Shown here piece by piece: positions 1 through 7,000 of a DNA stretch of 12,293 nucleotides (its first letter is position 1; the number at the start of each line of letters is the position of its first letter). The stretch is from Zoogloeaceae bacterium. Its GTDB lineage: Bacteria > Pseudomonadota > Gammaproteobacteria > Burkholderiales > Rhodocyclaceae. Below the pieces are notes generated by a model, which saw only the letters and a list, made by a program, of their open reading frames with translations, was not told the origin of the DNA and did no database searches. The position numbers and the translations under genes were made by a program. The DNA lies in contig JAISLJ010000129.1 of assembly GCA_031290955.1 (NCBI GenBank), positions 1 through 12,293 of the forward strand, read 5' to 3'.

Positions 1-123
1 CTCTCCAGCGGCCACCCGACCCTGGATCAAGCCGCCATCCGCGCCACCCGCCACGGCGCGCCTTTCCCCATCCCGCCACGCGCCATGACCATCGCCATGC
101 GCATCGAGTTCATCGTCAAGTGA
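1..123 (+). CDS. TonB-family energy transducer, C-terminal end (partial)
   Basis: Only the last 40 codons and the stop are present; the 5' part lies left of the window. Frame 1 is open from base 1 to the TGA at 121-123. The peptide starts with SSGHPTLDQAAI and continues with a proline-rich APFPIPP turn and a final MRIEFIVK strand. This is the pattern of the TonB C-terminal domain: an SSG..LD.AA helix, an FP.PP turn, then a hydrophobic beta-strand ending the protein. In the family this domain crosses the periplasm and touches the TonB box of outer-membrane receptors, passing on proton-motive-force energy from ExbB-ExbD. The N-terminal membrane anchor and proline-rich linker cannot be seen. A TolA-like or other TonB-fold protein is possible, but the SSG and LD.AA signature favours TonB. 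Confidence 0.8.
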   Translation, partial: LSSGHPTLDQAAIRATRHGAPFPIPPRAMTIAMRIEFIVK

Positions 124-192
124 AGATCGGAGGATTGCGTCGTTTGCTTTCTATCGACAACATCGGACTGTCAAGACCCGCCAGATCATAAC

Positions 193-218
193 CCGGCAGG
201 AATCGTTTTCCTGGTCGG
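193..218 (+). terminator. Hairpin downstream of tonB, possible terminator
   Basis: CAGGAA (197-202) and TTCCTG (208-213) form a 6-bp stem with loop TCGTT. Beyond a small internal mismatch the stem is extended by CCG/CGG. It starts about 70 bases after the tonB stop. No run of T follows, so it is at best a weak or Rho-assisted terminator, or simply an mRNA 3'-end hairpin. Confidence 0.3.
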
Positions 219-280
219 CGGTAGGCTGGATCACGTAGTGGATCTTGTCGCGCTTCTTCATCGCGGAAAGGGAGGAAGAA

Positions 281-382
281 ATGAGCGTCGCTCCGCTCCG
301 CAAGAAACGGCCCCCTCACCCGCCCCTACGGTTTTGTTGGTCTGGTCGGACAGTTCGTTGTACCCTTGGAAGAGAGTATTGA
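281..382 (+). CDS. Small ORF of unknown function with strong Shine-Dalgarno
   Basis: ATG at 281 is preceded by GGGAGGA (270-276) with a 4-base spacer, one of the best ribosome-binding sites in the window. The frame encodes 33 residues, beginning MSVAPLRKKRPP, and stops with TGA at 380-382. The peptide is basic and proline-rich, with no hydrophobic segment and no domain I recognise. It stops about 14 bases before the REP-like palindrome. It could be a small protein, the decayed start of a lost gene, or a chance match to the Shine-Dalgarno consensus. Only the start signal supports translation. Confidence 0.2.
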   Translation: MSVAPLRKKRPPHPPLRFCWSGRTVRCTLGREY

Positions 383-395
383 ACGTCCGTCCGCA

Positions 396-431
396 CTCTC
401 TCCCGCCAAGCGGGCGAGAGGAAGGCAAGCG
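396..431 (+). repeat. REP-like palindrome with conserved tail, copy 1
   Basis: CTCTC (396-400) and GAGAG (416-420) enclose CCCGC (402-406), loop CAA and GCGGG (410-414). The result is a ten-base-pair hairpin with one T/C mismatch. The tail GAGGAAGGCAAGCG is shared almost exactly with 2836-2850. The palindrome resembles the small CTCTCCCGC..GCGGGAGAG elements dispersed in many proteobacterial intergenic regions, so I read it as a REP-type repeat. Which family it belongs to is inference. Confidence 0.6.
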
Positions 432-457
432 GTCGAAGTGCGAGGCGTCCAACCCTT

Positions 458-487
458 CGTCATTGCGAGGGCCGCAGGCCCGAAGGT
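458..487 (+). repeat. Dispersed CGTCATTGCGAGG repeat, copy 1
   Basis: CGTCATTGCGAGG (458-470) is identical to the start of the copy at 2758. An inner hairpin follows, GGGCC (469-473), loop GCA, GGCCC (477-481). The usual GGCAATCC right end is missing here, replaced by CGAAGG, so the copy looks truncated or diverged. CATTGCGAGG...GCAATCC elements are widely seen between genes in proteobacteria. Confidence 0.6.
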
Positions 488-517
488 CAGTTGCTGTCTG
501 CCAAGACCGACTTGCGC

Positions 518-523
518 TAGAAT
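518..523 (+). promoter_or_regulatory. Possible -10 element of the hisG promoter
   Basis: TAGAAT (518-523) matches the TATAAT consensus at five of six positions and lies 30 bases before the hisG start. That would give a leader of about 24 bases. No good -35 box sits 16-18 bases upstream; the nearest candidate, TTGCTG at 491-496, has a 21-base spacer. The promoter is therefore tentative. Confidence 0.35.
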
Positions 524-553
524 CCCGGCTTCGTCTTTGCAGGACAACATCCC

Positions 554-1204
554 TTGAACGGAATCACCATTGCCCTTTCCAAGGGCCGCATCTTCGACGA
601 GACCCTGCCCTTGCTTGCTGCGGCGGGCATTGTGCCGGAAGAGAATCCGGAACATTCGCGCAAGCTCATCATCGCCACCACGCTGGCCCATGTGCGGCTC
701 ATCATCGTCCGGGCTTCCGACGTGCCCACCTATGTGCAGCATGGCGCTGCCGACCTGGGCGTGGCCGGGAAGGATGTGTTGCTGGAGCACGGCGGCGCGG
801 GGCTGTACCAGCCGCTGGACTTGCAGATTGCCCGCTGCCGCATGATGGTGGCGACGCGGGAAGGGTTCGACTACGAGAATGCCGTTCGTCAGGGGGCGCG
901 GCTGCGCGTCGCCACCAAGTACCTGAAAACCGCCCGCGAACACTTCGCCGCCAAGGGCGTGCATGTGGATCTCATCAAACTCTATGGGTCGATGGAACTC
1001 GCGCCGCTTGTCGGGCTGGCGGAGGCCATTGTCGACCTCGTCTCCTCTGGCGACACGCTCAAGGCCAACCGGCTTGTGGCGGTGGAATCCATCCAGGACA
1101 TCTCCAGCCGTCTCGTGGTCAATCAGGCGGCGCTGAAACTGAAGCGGGAATCGCTTGATCCCGTCCTCGCCACTCTCAAGAGCGCCGTGGAGCAAACATC
1201 ATGA
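554..1204 (+). CDS. hisG: ATP phosphoribosyltransferase, short form (HisG)
   Basis: Catalyses the first step of histidine biosynthesis, joining ATP and PRPP to give phosphoribosyl-ATP, in the cytoplasm. The product is 216 residues, the length of the short HisG family. That family lacks the C-terminal ACT-like regulatory domain and needs the partner HisZ for activity and histidine feedback. Visible signatures are the N-terminal ITIALSKGRIFDETLPLL, ADLGVAGKDVL at about 67-77, and the PRPP-binding loop GLAEAIVDLVSSGDTLKAN at about 154-172. The start is TTG at 554, chosen because the family begins right here and AGGAC (541-545) lies about 8 bases upstream. The stop overlaps the hisD start as ATGA, so the two are translationally coupled. 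No hisZ is in the window; in betaproteobacteria it is usually elsewhere, near purA. Confidence 0.97.
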   Translation: MNGITIALSKGRIFDETLPLLAAAGIVPEENPEHSRKLIIATTLAHVRLIIVRASDVPTYVQHGAADLGVAGKDVLLEHGGAGLYQPLDLQIARCRMMVATREGFDYENAVRQGARLRVATKYLKTAREHFAAKGVHVDLIKLYGSMELAPLVGLAEAIVDLVSSGDTLKANRLVAVESIQDISSRLVVNQAALKLKRESLDPVLATLKSAVEQTS

Positions 1205-2505
1205 TCGCCATCCAGAGACTCGACAGCCGCGCCCCCGATTTTTCCGCCCGGCTCGATGCCCTCCTTGCCTTTGAGGGCGCGCAGGACGAACGGATCGAAG
1301 CGGCGGTGACGGAAATCCTCGCCGCCGTCCGGGCGCGTGGCGACGCCGCCTTGCTGGAATATACCCGGCGCTTCGACCGCCTTGCTGTTGCCAACGCGCA
1401 CGCGCTCGAAATTCCCCAAGCAGACTTGCAGGCGGCGCTGCGCGATCTGCCCGCCGGACAACGCGCGGCGCTTGAGACGGCGGCGCGGCGCATCCGCGCC
1501 TTTCACACACGGCAGTTGCAGACGGGCTGGACTTATACGGAAGCGGACGGCACCCTGCTCGGGCAGAAGGTGACGCCGCTGGATCGGGTGGGACTTTATG
1601 TGCCGGGCGGCAAGGCGGCCTATCCTTCGTCGGTGCTGATGAACGCCTTGCCGGCCCGGGTTGCGGGTGTGGGCGAACTCATCATGACCGTTCCGACGCC
1701 CGATGGCGAAAAGAATCCGCTGGTGCTTGCCGCCGCCGCGCTCGCCGAAGTCGACCGGGTGTTCGCCGTTGGCGGCGCGCAGGCCGTCGCGGCGCTGGCC
1801 TTCGGCACCGAAACCGTGCCAAGGGCGGACAAGATCGTTGGCCCCGGCAATGCCTATGTTGCCTGCGCCAAGCGGCGGGTGTTCGGCATTGTGGGCATCG
1901 ACATGGTGGCCGGGCCTTCGGAAATCCTCGTCCTTGCCGACGGCACGACCGACCCTGACTGGGTGGCGATGGATCTTTTCAGCCAGGCCGAGCATGACGA
2001 ACTTGCACAGAGCATTCTGGTCTCGCCCGATGCCGCTTTTATCGAGCAAGTGGCGGCGAGCATGGAAAGGCTCCTGCCCCGAGAGCCGCGCCAGGCGGTA
2101 ATCCGCGCCGCGCTGGAGCGTCGGGGGGCGCTGATCGCGGTGCGGGATATGGAGGAAGCCATCGCTCTTGCCAATCGTGTCGCGCCGGAACACCTGGAGC
2201 TTTCCCTGCGCGAGCCGGATGCCTGGGTGGAGCGGATTCGCCATGCCGGGGCAATCTTCCTTGGCCCCTACACGTCTGAATCCCTGGGGGATTATTGCGC
2301 AGGGCCGAACCATGTGCTCCCGACCTCCGGCAGCGCCCGCTTTTCCTCGCCGCTGGGAGTGACGGATTTCCAGAAACGATCAAGCCTGATCCGCGTTTCC
2401 CGCGAGGGCGCGCAAACCCTTGGCGCGCTCGCCGCCACCCTCGCCGACGGCGAGGGCCTGCCCGCCCACGCGCAATCGGCGCGTTACCGGATGGAAAAAA
2501 CCTAA
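1201..2505 (+). CDS. hisD: Histidinol dehydrogenase (HisD)
   Basis: Carries out the last two oxidations of histidine biosynthesis, L-histidinol to L-histidinal to L-histidine, with two NAD+ and a zinc ion. The 434-residue length fits the family. By alignment with E. coli HisD, the zinc ligands are present as Q262 and H265 (in SQAEHDE), D364 (in GDYCAGPNH) and H423 (in LPAHAQSARY). The catalytic pair E330-H331 is in VAPEHLEL. The segments GLYVPGGKAAYPSSVLMNA (131-149) and KIVGPGNAYV (211-220) are also characteristic. The enzyme therefore looks complete and active. ATG at 1201 overlaps the hisG stop. The usual betaproteobacterial next gene, hisC, is absent; a repeat-rich gap follows. Confidence 0.98.
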   Translation: MIAIQRLDSRAPDFSARLDALLAFEGAQDERIEAAVTEILAAVRARGDAALLEYTRRFDRLAVANAHALEIPQADLQAALRDLPAGQRAALETAARRIRAFHTRQLQTGWTYTEADGTLLGQKVTPLDRVGLYVPGGKAAYPSSVLMNALPARVAGVGELIMTVPTPDGEKNPLVLAAAALAEVDRVFAVGGAQAVAALAFGTETVPRADKIVGPGNAYVACAKRRVFGIVGIDMVAGPSEILVLADGTTDPDWVAMDLFSQAEHDELAQSILVSPDAAFIEQVAASMERLLPREPRQAVIRAALERRGALIAVRDMEEAIALANRVAPEHLELSLREPDAWVERIRHAGAIFLGPYTSESLGDYCAGPNHVLPTSGSARFSSPLGVTDFQKRSSLIRVSREGAQTLGALAATLADGEGLPAHAQSARYRMEKT

Positions 2506-2528
2506 CCTGCTCCTCTTTTGGAGCATGG
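2506..2528 (+). terminator. Hairpin directly after hisD
   Basis: TGCTCC (2508-2513) and GGAGCA (2520-2525) pair perfectly around the loop TCTTTT. CC/GG can extend the stem across a bulged T. It begins three bases after the hisD stop. No T-tract follows, so it may be an RNA-stabilising hairpin or a weak terminator of the hisGD transcript. Confidence 0.35.
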
Positions 2529-2644
2529 CGCTTCCGCACAGGGCAAACGCACTGTCAGTACCCGCCCTTGCGCGGCGCATGGGAGAATGCACGAAGCAAA
2601 CCAACGGGCAGGATACCTGTGTCCCAGATGCGGAACGGGTGTGT

Positions 2645-2678
2645 GGATTGCCGCGTCGCTTTGCTCCTCGCAATGACG
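2645..2678 (-). repeat. Dispersed CGTCATTGCGAGG repeat, copy 2 (inverted)
   Basis: Read on the minus strand, this copy starts CGTCATTGCGAGG and ends GGCAATCC, the same two ends as the copy at 2758-2792. The middle differs (AGCAAAGCGACGC), so the ends are conserved and the core is not. Confidence 0.65.
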
Positions 2679-2757
2679 AGAATTAAGGATATCCCGCGCT
2701 TTCTTTCTTGCAACGACGAGTCGACCGCTCACAGAAATATCCCAAACCCCAAATCTC

Positions 2758-2792
2758 CGTCATTGCGAGGGGCCGAAGGCCCGTGGCAATCC
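2758..2792 (+). repeat. Dispersed CGTCATTGCGAGG repeat, copy 3
   Basis: CGTCATTGCGAGG (2758-2770) is followed by an inner hairpin, GGGCC (2770-2774), loop GAA, GGCCC (2778-2782), and ends with GGCAATCC (2785-2792). The first part nearly matches the copy at 458-487; both ends match the inverted copy at 2645-2678. Confidence 0.65.
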
Positions 2793-2813
2793 ATCGGCAG
2801 TTATTTGTGCGAT

Positions 2814-2850
2814 GCCCTTCCCGCCCAAGCGCGCGAGGGGAAGGCAAGCG
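2814..2850 (+). repeat. REP-like palindrome with conserved tail, copy 2
   Basis: Bases 2819-2850 align with 400-431: the pattern CCCGCC..AAGCG.GCGAG followed by GGAAGGCAAGCG is shared. Here the stem is shifted: CCTTCCC pairs with GGGAAGG around a GC-rich loop. The tail runs up to the -35 box of the S49 promoter, so the repeat directly abuts a functional-looking promoter. Confidence 0.55.
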
Positions 2851-2857
2851 TCCAAAA

Positions 2858-2886
2858 TCGACAGGGCGGCGGCTTCGGGGTATGAT
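2858..2886 (+). promoter_or_regulatory. Sigma-70-type promoter for the S49 peptidase gene
   Basis: TCGACA (2858-2863) and TATGAT (2881-2886) each match the consensus at five of six positions and are 17 bases apart. Transcription would start near 2893, 28 bases before the ATG at 2921. That excludes the in-frame ATGs at 2882 and 2885 as starts, because they lie within or before the -10 region. Confidence 0.65.
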
Positions 2887-2920
2887 GCTCCGTCGCTTTC
2901 AGGCTTGGAGTCCTTGTACC

Positions 2921-3955
2921 ATGACGACGAACGATCACGATCCTTCCCGCGCCGATCCTTCTGCCGCAATGGCGGAATCGCCTTCTTCCGCGCTTTTCGG
3001 CCTGCCGGAGTGGGAGCGGCGAACACTGGAGAAGCTCGTTTTCGCCGCGCTGGAAGAGCAGCGGGCACGGCGGCGTTGGGGGATCTTCTTCAAGCTGGCC
3101 GGGCTTCTCTACATCACCATCATCCTGCTTTCCGTCATGGATCACTGGTCTGCCTCGCGCGGCGTCGGGCAGGGAAGCGGCGGGAAGAAGCATACGGCAA
3201 TCATCCAGGTACAGGGCGTGATCGACGCAACCAGCGACGCCAGCGCCCAGAAGATCAACGCCGCCCTGCGTCGGGCGTTCGCGGACGAAAACACCGCCGG
3301 GATCGTGCTCCGGATCAACAGCCCCGGCGGCAGCCCGGTGCAGGCGGGCATCATCCATGACGAGATGAAGCGGCTGCGGCAAAAATACCCGAAAAAGCCC
3401 CTCTATGCTGTCGTGGAGGATTTGTGCGCCTCGGGCGGCTACTATGTCGCGGCGGGGGCCGAGCGCATCTACGTCAACCGGGCAAGCCTCGTCGGTTCCA
3501 TCGGTGTGCTGATGAACGGTTTTGGCTTTACCGGCGCGATGGAAAAGCTGGGCATTGAGCGTCGCCTCCTGACCGCCGGGGAAAACAAGGGATTCCTCGA
3601 TCCTTTCTCGCCCATGAAACCCGAACAGAAAGCGCACATCGAGACCTTGCTCCAGGAACTGCACCAGCAGTTCATCGCCGTGGTGCGCGAAGGGCGCGGC
3701 GAGCGGCTGAAGGAGACGCCAGAGACCTTCTCCGGCCTCGTCTGGTCGGGCGAGACGAGTATCCGGATGGGGCTTGCCGATGAACTGGGCACGGTGGATT
3801 CCGTCGCCCGCGATGTGCTCAAGACGGAAAAACTCGTGGATTTCTCCGTGAAGGAAAATTTCGCGGAACGCTTCTCCCGGCTTCTCGGCCAGCAGGCGGG
3901 CGCGAGCTTCGGCCAAGGCGTGGCGGATGCCGTGACGAGCGGCGGACTGCGCTGA
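2921..3955 (+). CDS. sppA: S49 family signal-peptide-peptidase-like protease (SppA type)
   Basis: A 344-residue, single-domain S49 serine peptidase. The family cleaves leftover signal peptides or membrane protein fragments from the outer face of the inner membrane. A hydrophobic anchor at about 53-73 (GIFFKLAGLLYITIILLSVM) follows a charged cytoplasmic N-terminus. The protease domain runs from about 90: RINSPGGSP (131-139) is the usual oxyanion-region motif. S171 in ASGGYY is the nucleophile and K223 in AGENKG the general base. Their separation of 52 residues equals that of Bacillus SppA (Ser147-Lys199). ATG 2921 was chosen for its position after the promoter at 2858-2886 and for GGAG at 2907-2910 with a 10-base spacer. 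The alpha-2-macroglobulin gene follows 64 bases later on the same strand, probably co-transcribed. SohB is the main alternative name. Confidence 0.92.
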   Translation: MTTNDHDPSRADPSAAMAESPSSALFGLPEWERRTLEKLVFAALEEQRARRRWGIFFKLAGLLYITIILLSVMDHWSASRGVGQGSGGKKHTAIIQVQGVIDATSDASAQKINAALRRAFADENTAGIVLRINSPGGSPVQAGIIHDEMKRLRQKYPKKPLYAVVEDLCASGGYYVAAGAERIYVNRASLVGSIGVLMNGFGFTGAMEKLGIERRLLTAGENKGFLDPFSPMKPEQKAHIETLLQELHQQFIAVVREGRGERLKETPETFSGLVWSGETSIRMGLADELGTVDSVARDVLKTEKLVDFSVKENFAERFSRLLGQQAGASFGQGVADAVTSGGLR

Positions 3956-3974
3956 TGGCGCGCATGTGTTTGCA

Positions 3975-3996
3975 TTTGTTCAACCTTTGTTCAACC
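3975..3996 (+). repeat. Perfect 11-bp tandem duplication
   Basis: TTTGTTCAACC occurs twice in direct succession (3975-3985 and 3986-3996) in the 64-base gap between the S49 peptidase and alpha-2-macroglobulin genes. No promoter or terminator is obvious in this gap. The duplication may be replication slippage or a paired binding site. Confidence 0.6.
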
Positions 3997-4019
3997 TTGT
4001 CTGAAAACGGGACCGTTCC

Positions 4020-7000
4020 ATGATTTCCATGATCTCGAAGCGCAAAAGAATCGTCGGCAGGATTGCCGGTTTTGTGGTGCCGGTGTTGATCGCGCTCGTC
4101 GCGACCGTCACGCTGGGCGTCTTGTTGGGGCAGCGGCTGAAGGAGGGCGAGACCAACGTCGTCGCGCCGCCCGTCCGCCTGGGCGAGACGCTTCCGGATG
4201 CCGCGCAGGCGACGCCGGAGGACGAGACGGGACCGATCGAACTCGTCGATCTCGCAAACCGCGAATTCGACGGCGCTCCGGCCTTGGCTCTCACCTTTAC
4301 CCGACCGCTCGACGCGCGGCAAGATTACGATTCCTTCATCAGCGTGCTGGAAATGCCGTCGCGCCGAGGCGCGAAGCGCGTCGCCAGCAACGACCCAAAG
4401 GATACGGATGGCGAAGGCGGCACACCGGTCAAGGGTTCCTGGGTGGTCGGCGACAATCCGCGCCTCCTCTATTTCCCGCACGTGAAGCCGGATACCCGCT
4501 ACGTGGTGCGCGTCGCGCCGGGCATTCCGGCCCAAAACAAGGAAAAGACCACGGCGGAATCCCGCTATGGCATCGTTACGAACACCGTCTCGCCCTCCTA
4601 TTACTTCGCCAGCCGGGGCGTGGTGCTGCCCGCCCGCCAGAACGGCGGCCTGCCCGTGGTCACGGTCAATGTGCCGGAAGTGGATCTCCAGTTCCTGCGG
4701 GTAAAACCGGAAAAAACGTCCCTGTTCCTGCGTGAGCATGCCCGTCTCCAGGGCGCGGTCGGCGACTGGCAGCTTGATCACCTCTCCCCGCTCACGGAGA
4801 GCGTCTATGCCGGGCGCTTCCTGACCGAGAAAAAGCCCAACCGGCGCGGCGTTACCTTCCTGCCGGTCGAAGAGATCAAGGAACTCTCCGAACCCGGCAT
4901 CTACATCGCCATCATGACCCAGCCCAACCGCTTTCGCTATGAAAGCCAGGTCACGTATTTCTACGTCAGCAACCTGGGATTGCATGCGCGGCTCTTCGAG
5001 AAGGGCGCGGATGTCTATGTGAGCGCTCTGGATAACGGCAAGGCGCTTGCGGAAGTCGAGGTTTCCTGGCTGGGGGCCGAAGGCGACACGCTCCTCACCG
5101 GCAAGACGGATGACGATGGCCGGGCGCAGTTTACCGAGCGCCCCGAGAACGCAACGCTCATCATGGCGCGGCAGGGGCGGCAGATCTCGCTCATCGCCAC
5201 GCGCGAACCGGCACTCGATCTTTCCGAATACGAGGCAGGCGGCGCGCCGGGTCGACCGGTGCGTCTTTTCGCCTATTCCGGGCGCAATCTCTATCGGCCC
5301 GGCGAGCGTTTCGATGTTTCCATCCTGGCGCGCAGCGCGGATGGCGAACCCATCCCGGCACAACCCATCCAGGCCATCCTGAAGGCGCCAGACGGCAAGG
5401 AGCAATTCACCGCCACCTGGCAGCCGGAAGCGGCTTTCCCCGGCTACTACCAGCGCGCGCTGGAAATTCCGGCGGACGCGACCACCGGCTTCTGGAACCT
5501 GGAATTGCGCGCCGATCCCGCCGAGCGCCAGCCCGGCACGGTGTTCCGCTTCGGCGTTGAGGAATTCCTGCCCGAGCGCATGAAACTGGATCTCGATGCC
5601 GAACACGCCAGCCTTGACGCGCAACATGATTTTGCCGTCGAGGTCACGGGGAATTACCTCTACGGCGCGCCCGCCGTCGGCAACCGTCTCTTGGGCGTGG
5701 CGCAATACAGCCGCGAGAAGAACCCGTTCGCCAAGACGCTGCCCGGATTCGAGTTCGGGGACGCAAACGAGGATGCCGCGCATCACCGCGAGGAGCTTGC
5801 GGAAACGAAGCTGGATACTCAGGGCCGGGCGCGGCTCGACATCGACCTGGCGAACGTTGCCGGACGCCATTCGCCTTTCCAGGTGCGCGCCACCCTGAGT
5901 CTTCTGGAATCGGGCGGGCGGCCCGTCGTGCGCTCGATCGACCGTACCTACTGGCCCGCAAGCGACCTTCTGGGTGTGCGCCCCCTCTTCACCGGCGACT
6001 ATGCGCAGCAAAACCATCCCGTCTCCTTCGAGGTGGTGCGGGTAAACGCCAAGGGGGAACTCTCCGGCGGCGCCTTCCCCGTGCGCCTTTTCCGGGAGAA
6101 CCGCGAATACTACTGGCGTTTCGAGGAACAGGGCGGTTGGCAGTCCGGCTACACGGAGGCCGATGAACTGGTGGCTTCCACGAATGTCGCCTTCAAAGCA
6201 GGCGAGCGCGGTCGGGTGAGCCTGCCGACGCGCTATGGCCGCTACCGTCTGGAAATCAACGATCCCGAGACCGGCAAGGTCCTGCGTTACCGTTTCTATG
6301 TGGGCTGGAGCGCGAAGGCAGAGGAAACGGCAGGCATCCGACCCGACCGTGTTGGCCTGAAATTCGACAAGCCCGCCTACCGGGAAGGCGAGATCGCGCA
6401 TCTGACGATCACGCCGCCGCACGGCGGCGAGGCCCTGCTCACGGTGGAGAGCGACGCCACCTTGTGGGTAAAGCGCCTTGCCCTGCCCGCGAGCGGCGCA
6501 ACCGTGGATATCCCGGTCGGCAAGGACTGGCTGCGCCATGATCTCTACGTTTCTGTCATGGTGCTGCGTCCTGGCGACGGCTCGGCGGCAACGCCCACCC
6601 GGGCGCTGGGCCTTCTCCACCTGCCCCTGGCGCGTGACGAGCGGAAACTTGCCGTCGAACTTGCCGCGCCGAAGAAGATCGAGCCGGAAACCGCGCTCAA
6701 GGCGCGAATCCGCATTCCGGATGCCGCGGGGCAGAAAGCGTTGGTCACGCTCTCCGCCGTTGATGTCGGCATCCTCAACATCACCCGCTTTGCGACGCCC
6801 GATCCCTTCGGGCATTTCTTCAGCAGGTTGCGCTACGGCGCTGACCAATATGATGTCTATGGTCGCCTCATCGAGCGAATGGCCGGGCTGAAAGGCAAGC
6901 TGCGCTTCGGCGGTGACGCCATGCAGCCAGCGGGCGGAAACCTGCCCAAGAAAGTGCGCATGGTCGATCTCTTCTCCGGCCCGGTGGCCCTGGATGCCAA

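Larger units (their letters stand above)
124..553. other. Gene-poor region between tonB and hisG
   Basis: About 430 bases without a convincing conserved gene. It holds a hairpin just after tonB (193-218), a 33-codon ORF with a strong ribosome-binding site (281-382), a REP-like palindrome with its tail (396-431), one copy of a CATTGCGAGG repeat (458-487), and a possible hisG promoter (-10 TAGAAT at 518-523). Longer reading frames here on either strand are of low complexity, rich in Arg, Pro and Ser, and show no domain I recognise. Confidence 0.6.
2529..2857. other. Repeat-rich gene-poor region between hisD and the S49 peptidase
   Basis: No convincing gene. The region contains two copies of the CATTGCGAGG repeat in opposite orientation (2645-2678 and 2758-2792) and a second REP-like palindrome with tail (2814-2850). 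A possible fragment, CTTGCAACGACGAG near 2706-2719, resembles CTCGCAATGACGAG at 2667-2680. Reading frames crossing it give low-complexity proteins that begin inside repeats. Confidence 0.6.

Noticed and set aside
191..290. 36-codon frame on the minus strand starting MKKRDKIHYV
   Set aside because: No Shine-Dalgarno site precedes its ATG, no family is recognisable, and it runs into the hairpin after tonB.
238..1158. Plus-strand frame of 306 codons overlapping hisG
   Set aside because: It runs through the intergenic repeats and then through hisG in another frame. The product is an Arg/Ala/Gly-rich low-complexity sequence, a shadow of hisG.
1123..2313. Open frame of 396 codons on the minus strand opposite hisD
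   Set aside because: HisD on the plus strand keeps all zinc and catalytic residues. The antisense product shows no domain and starts inside it.
458..2850. Repeats considered as a CRISPR array
   Set aside because: Copies are few, in both orientations, hundreds of bases or more apart and degenerate, with no regular spacers and no cas gene.
2708..2920. N-terminal extension of the S49 peptidase reading frame
   Set aside because: The extra 71 codons cross a CATTGCGAGG repeat, a REP-like palindrome and the promoter. The predicted transcript starts near 2893, after them.
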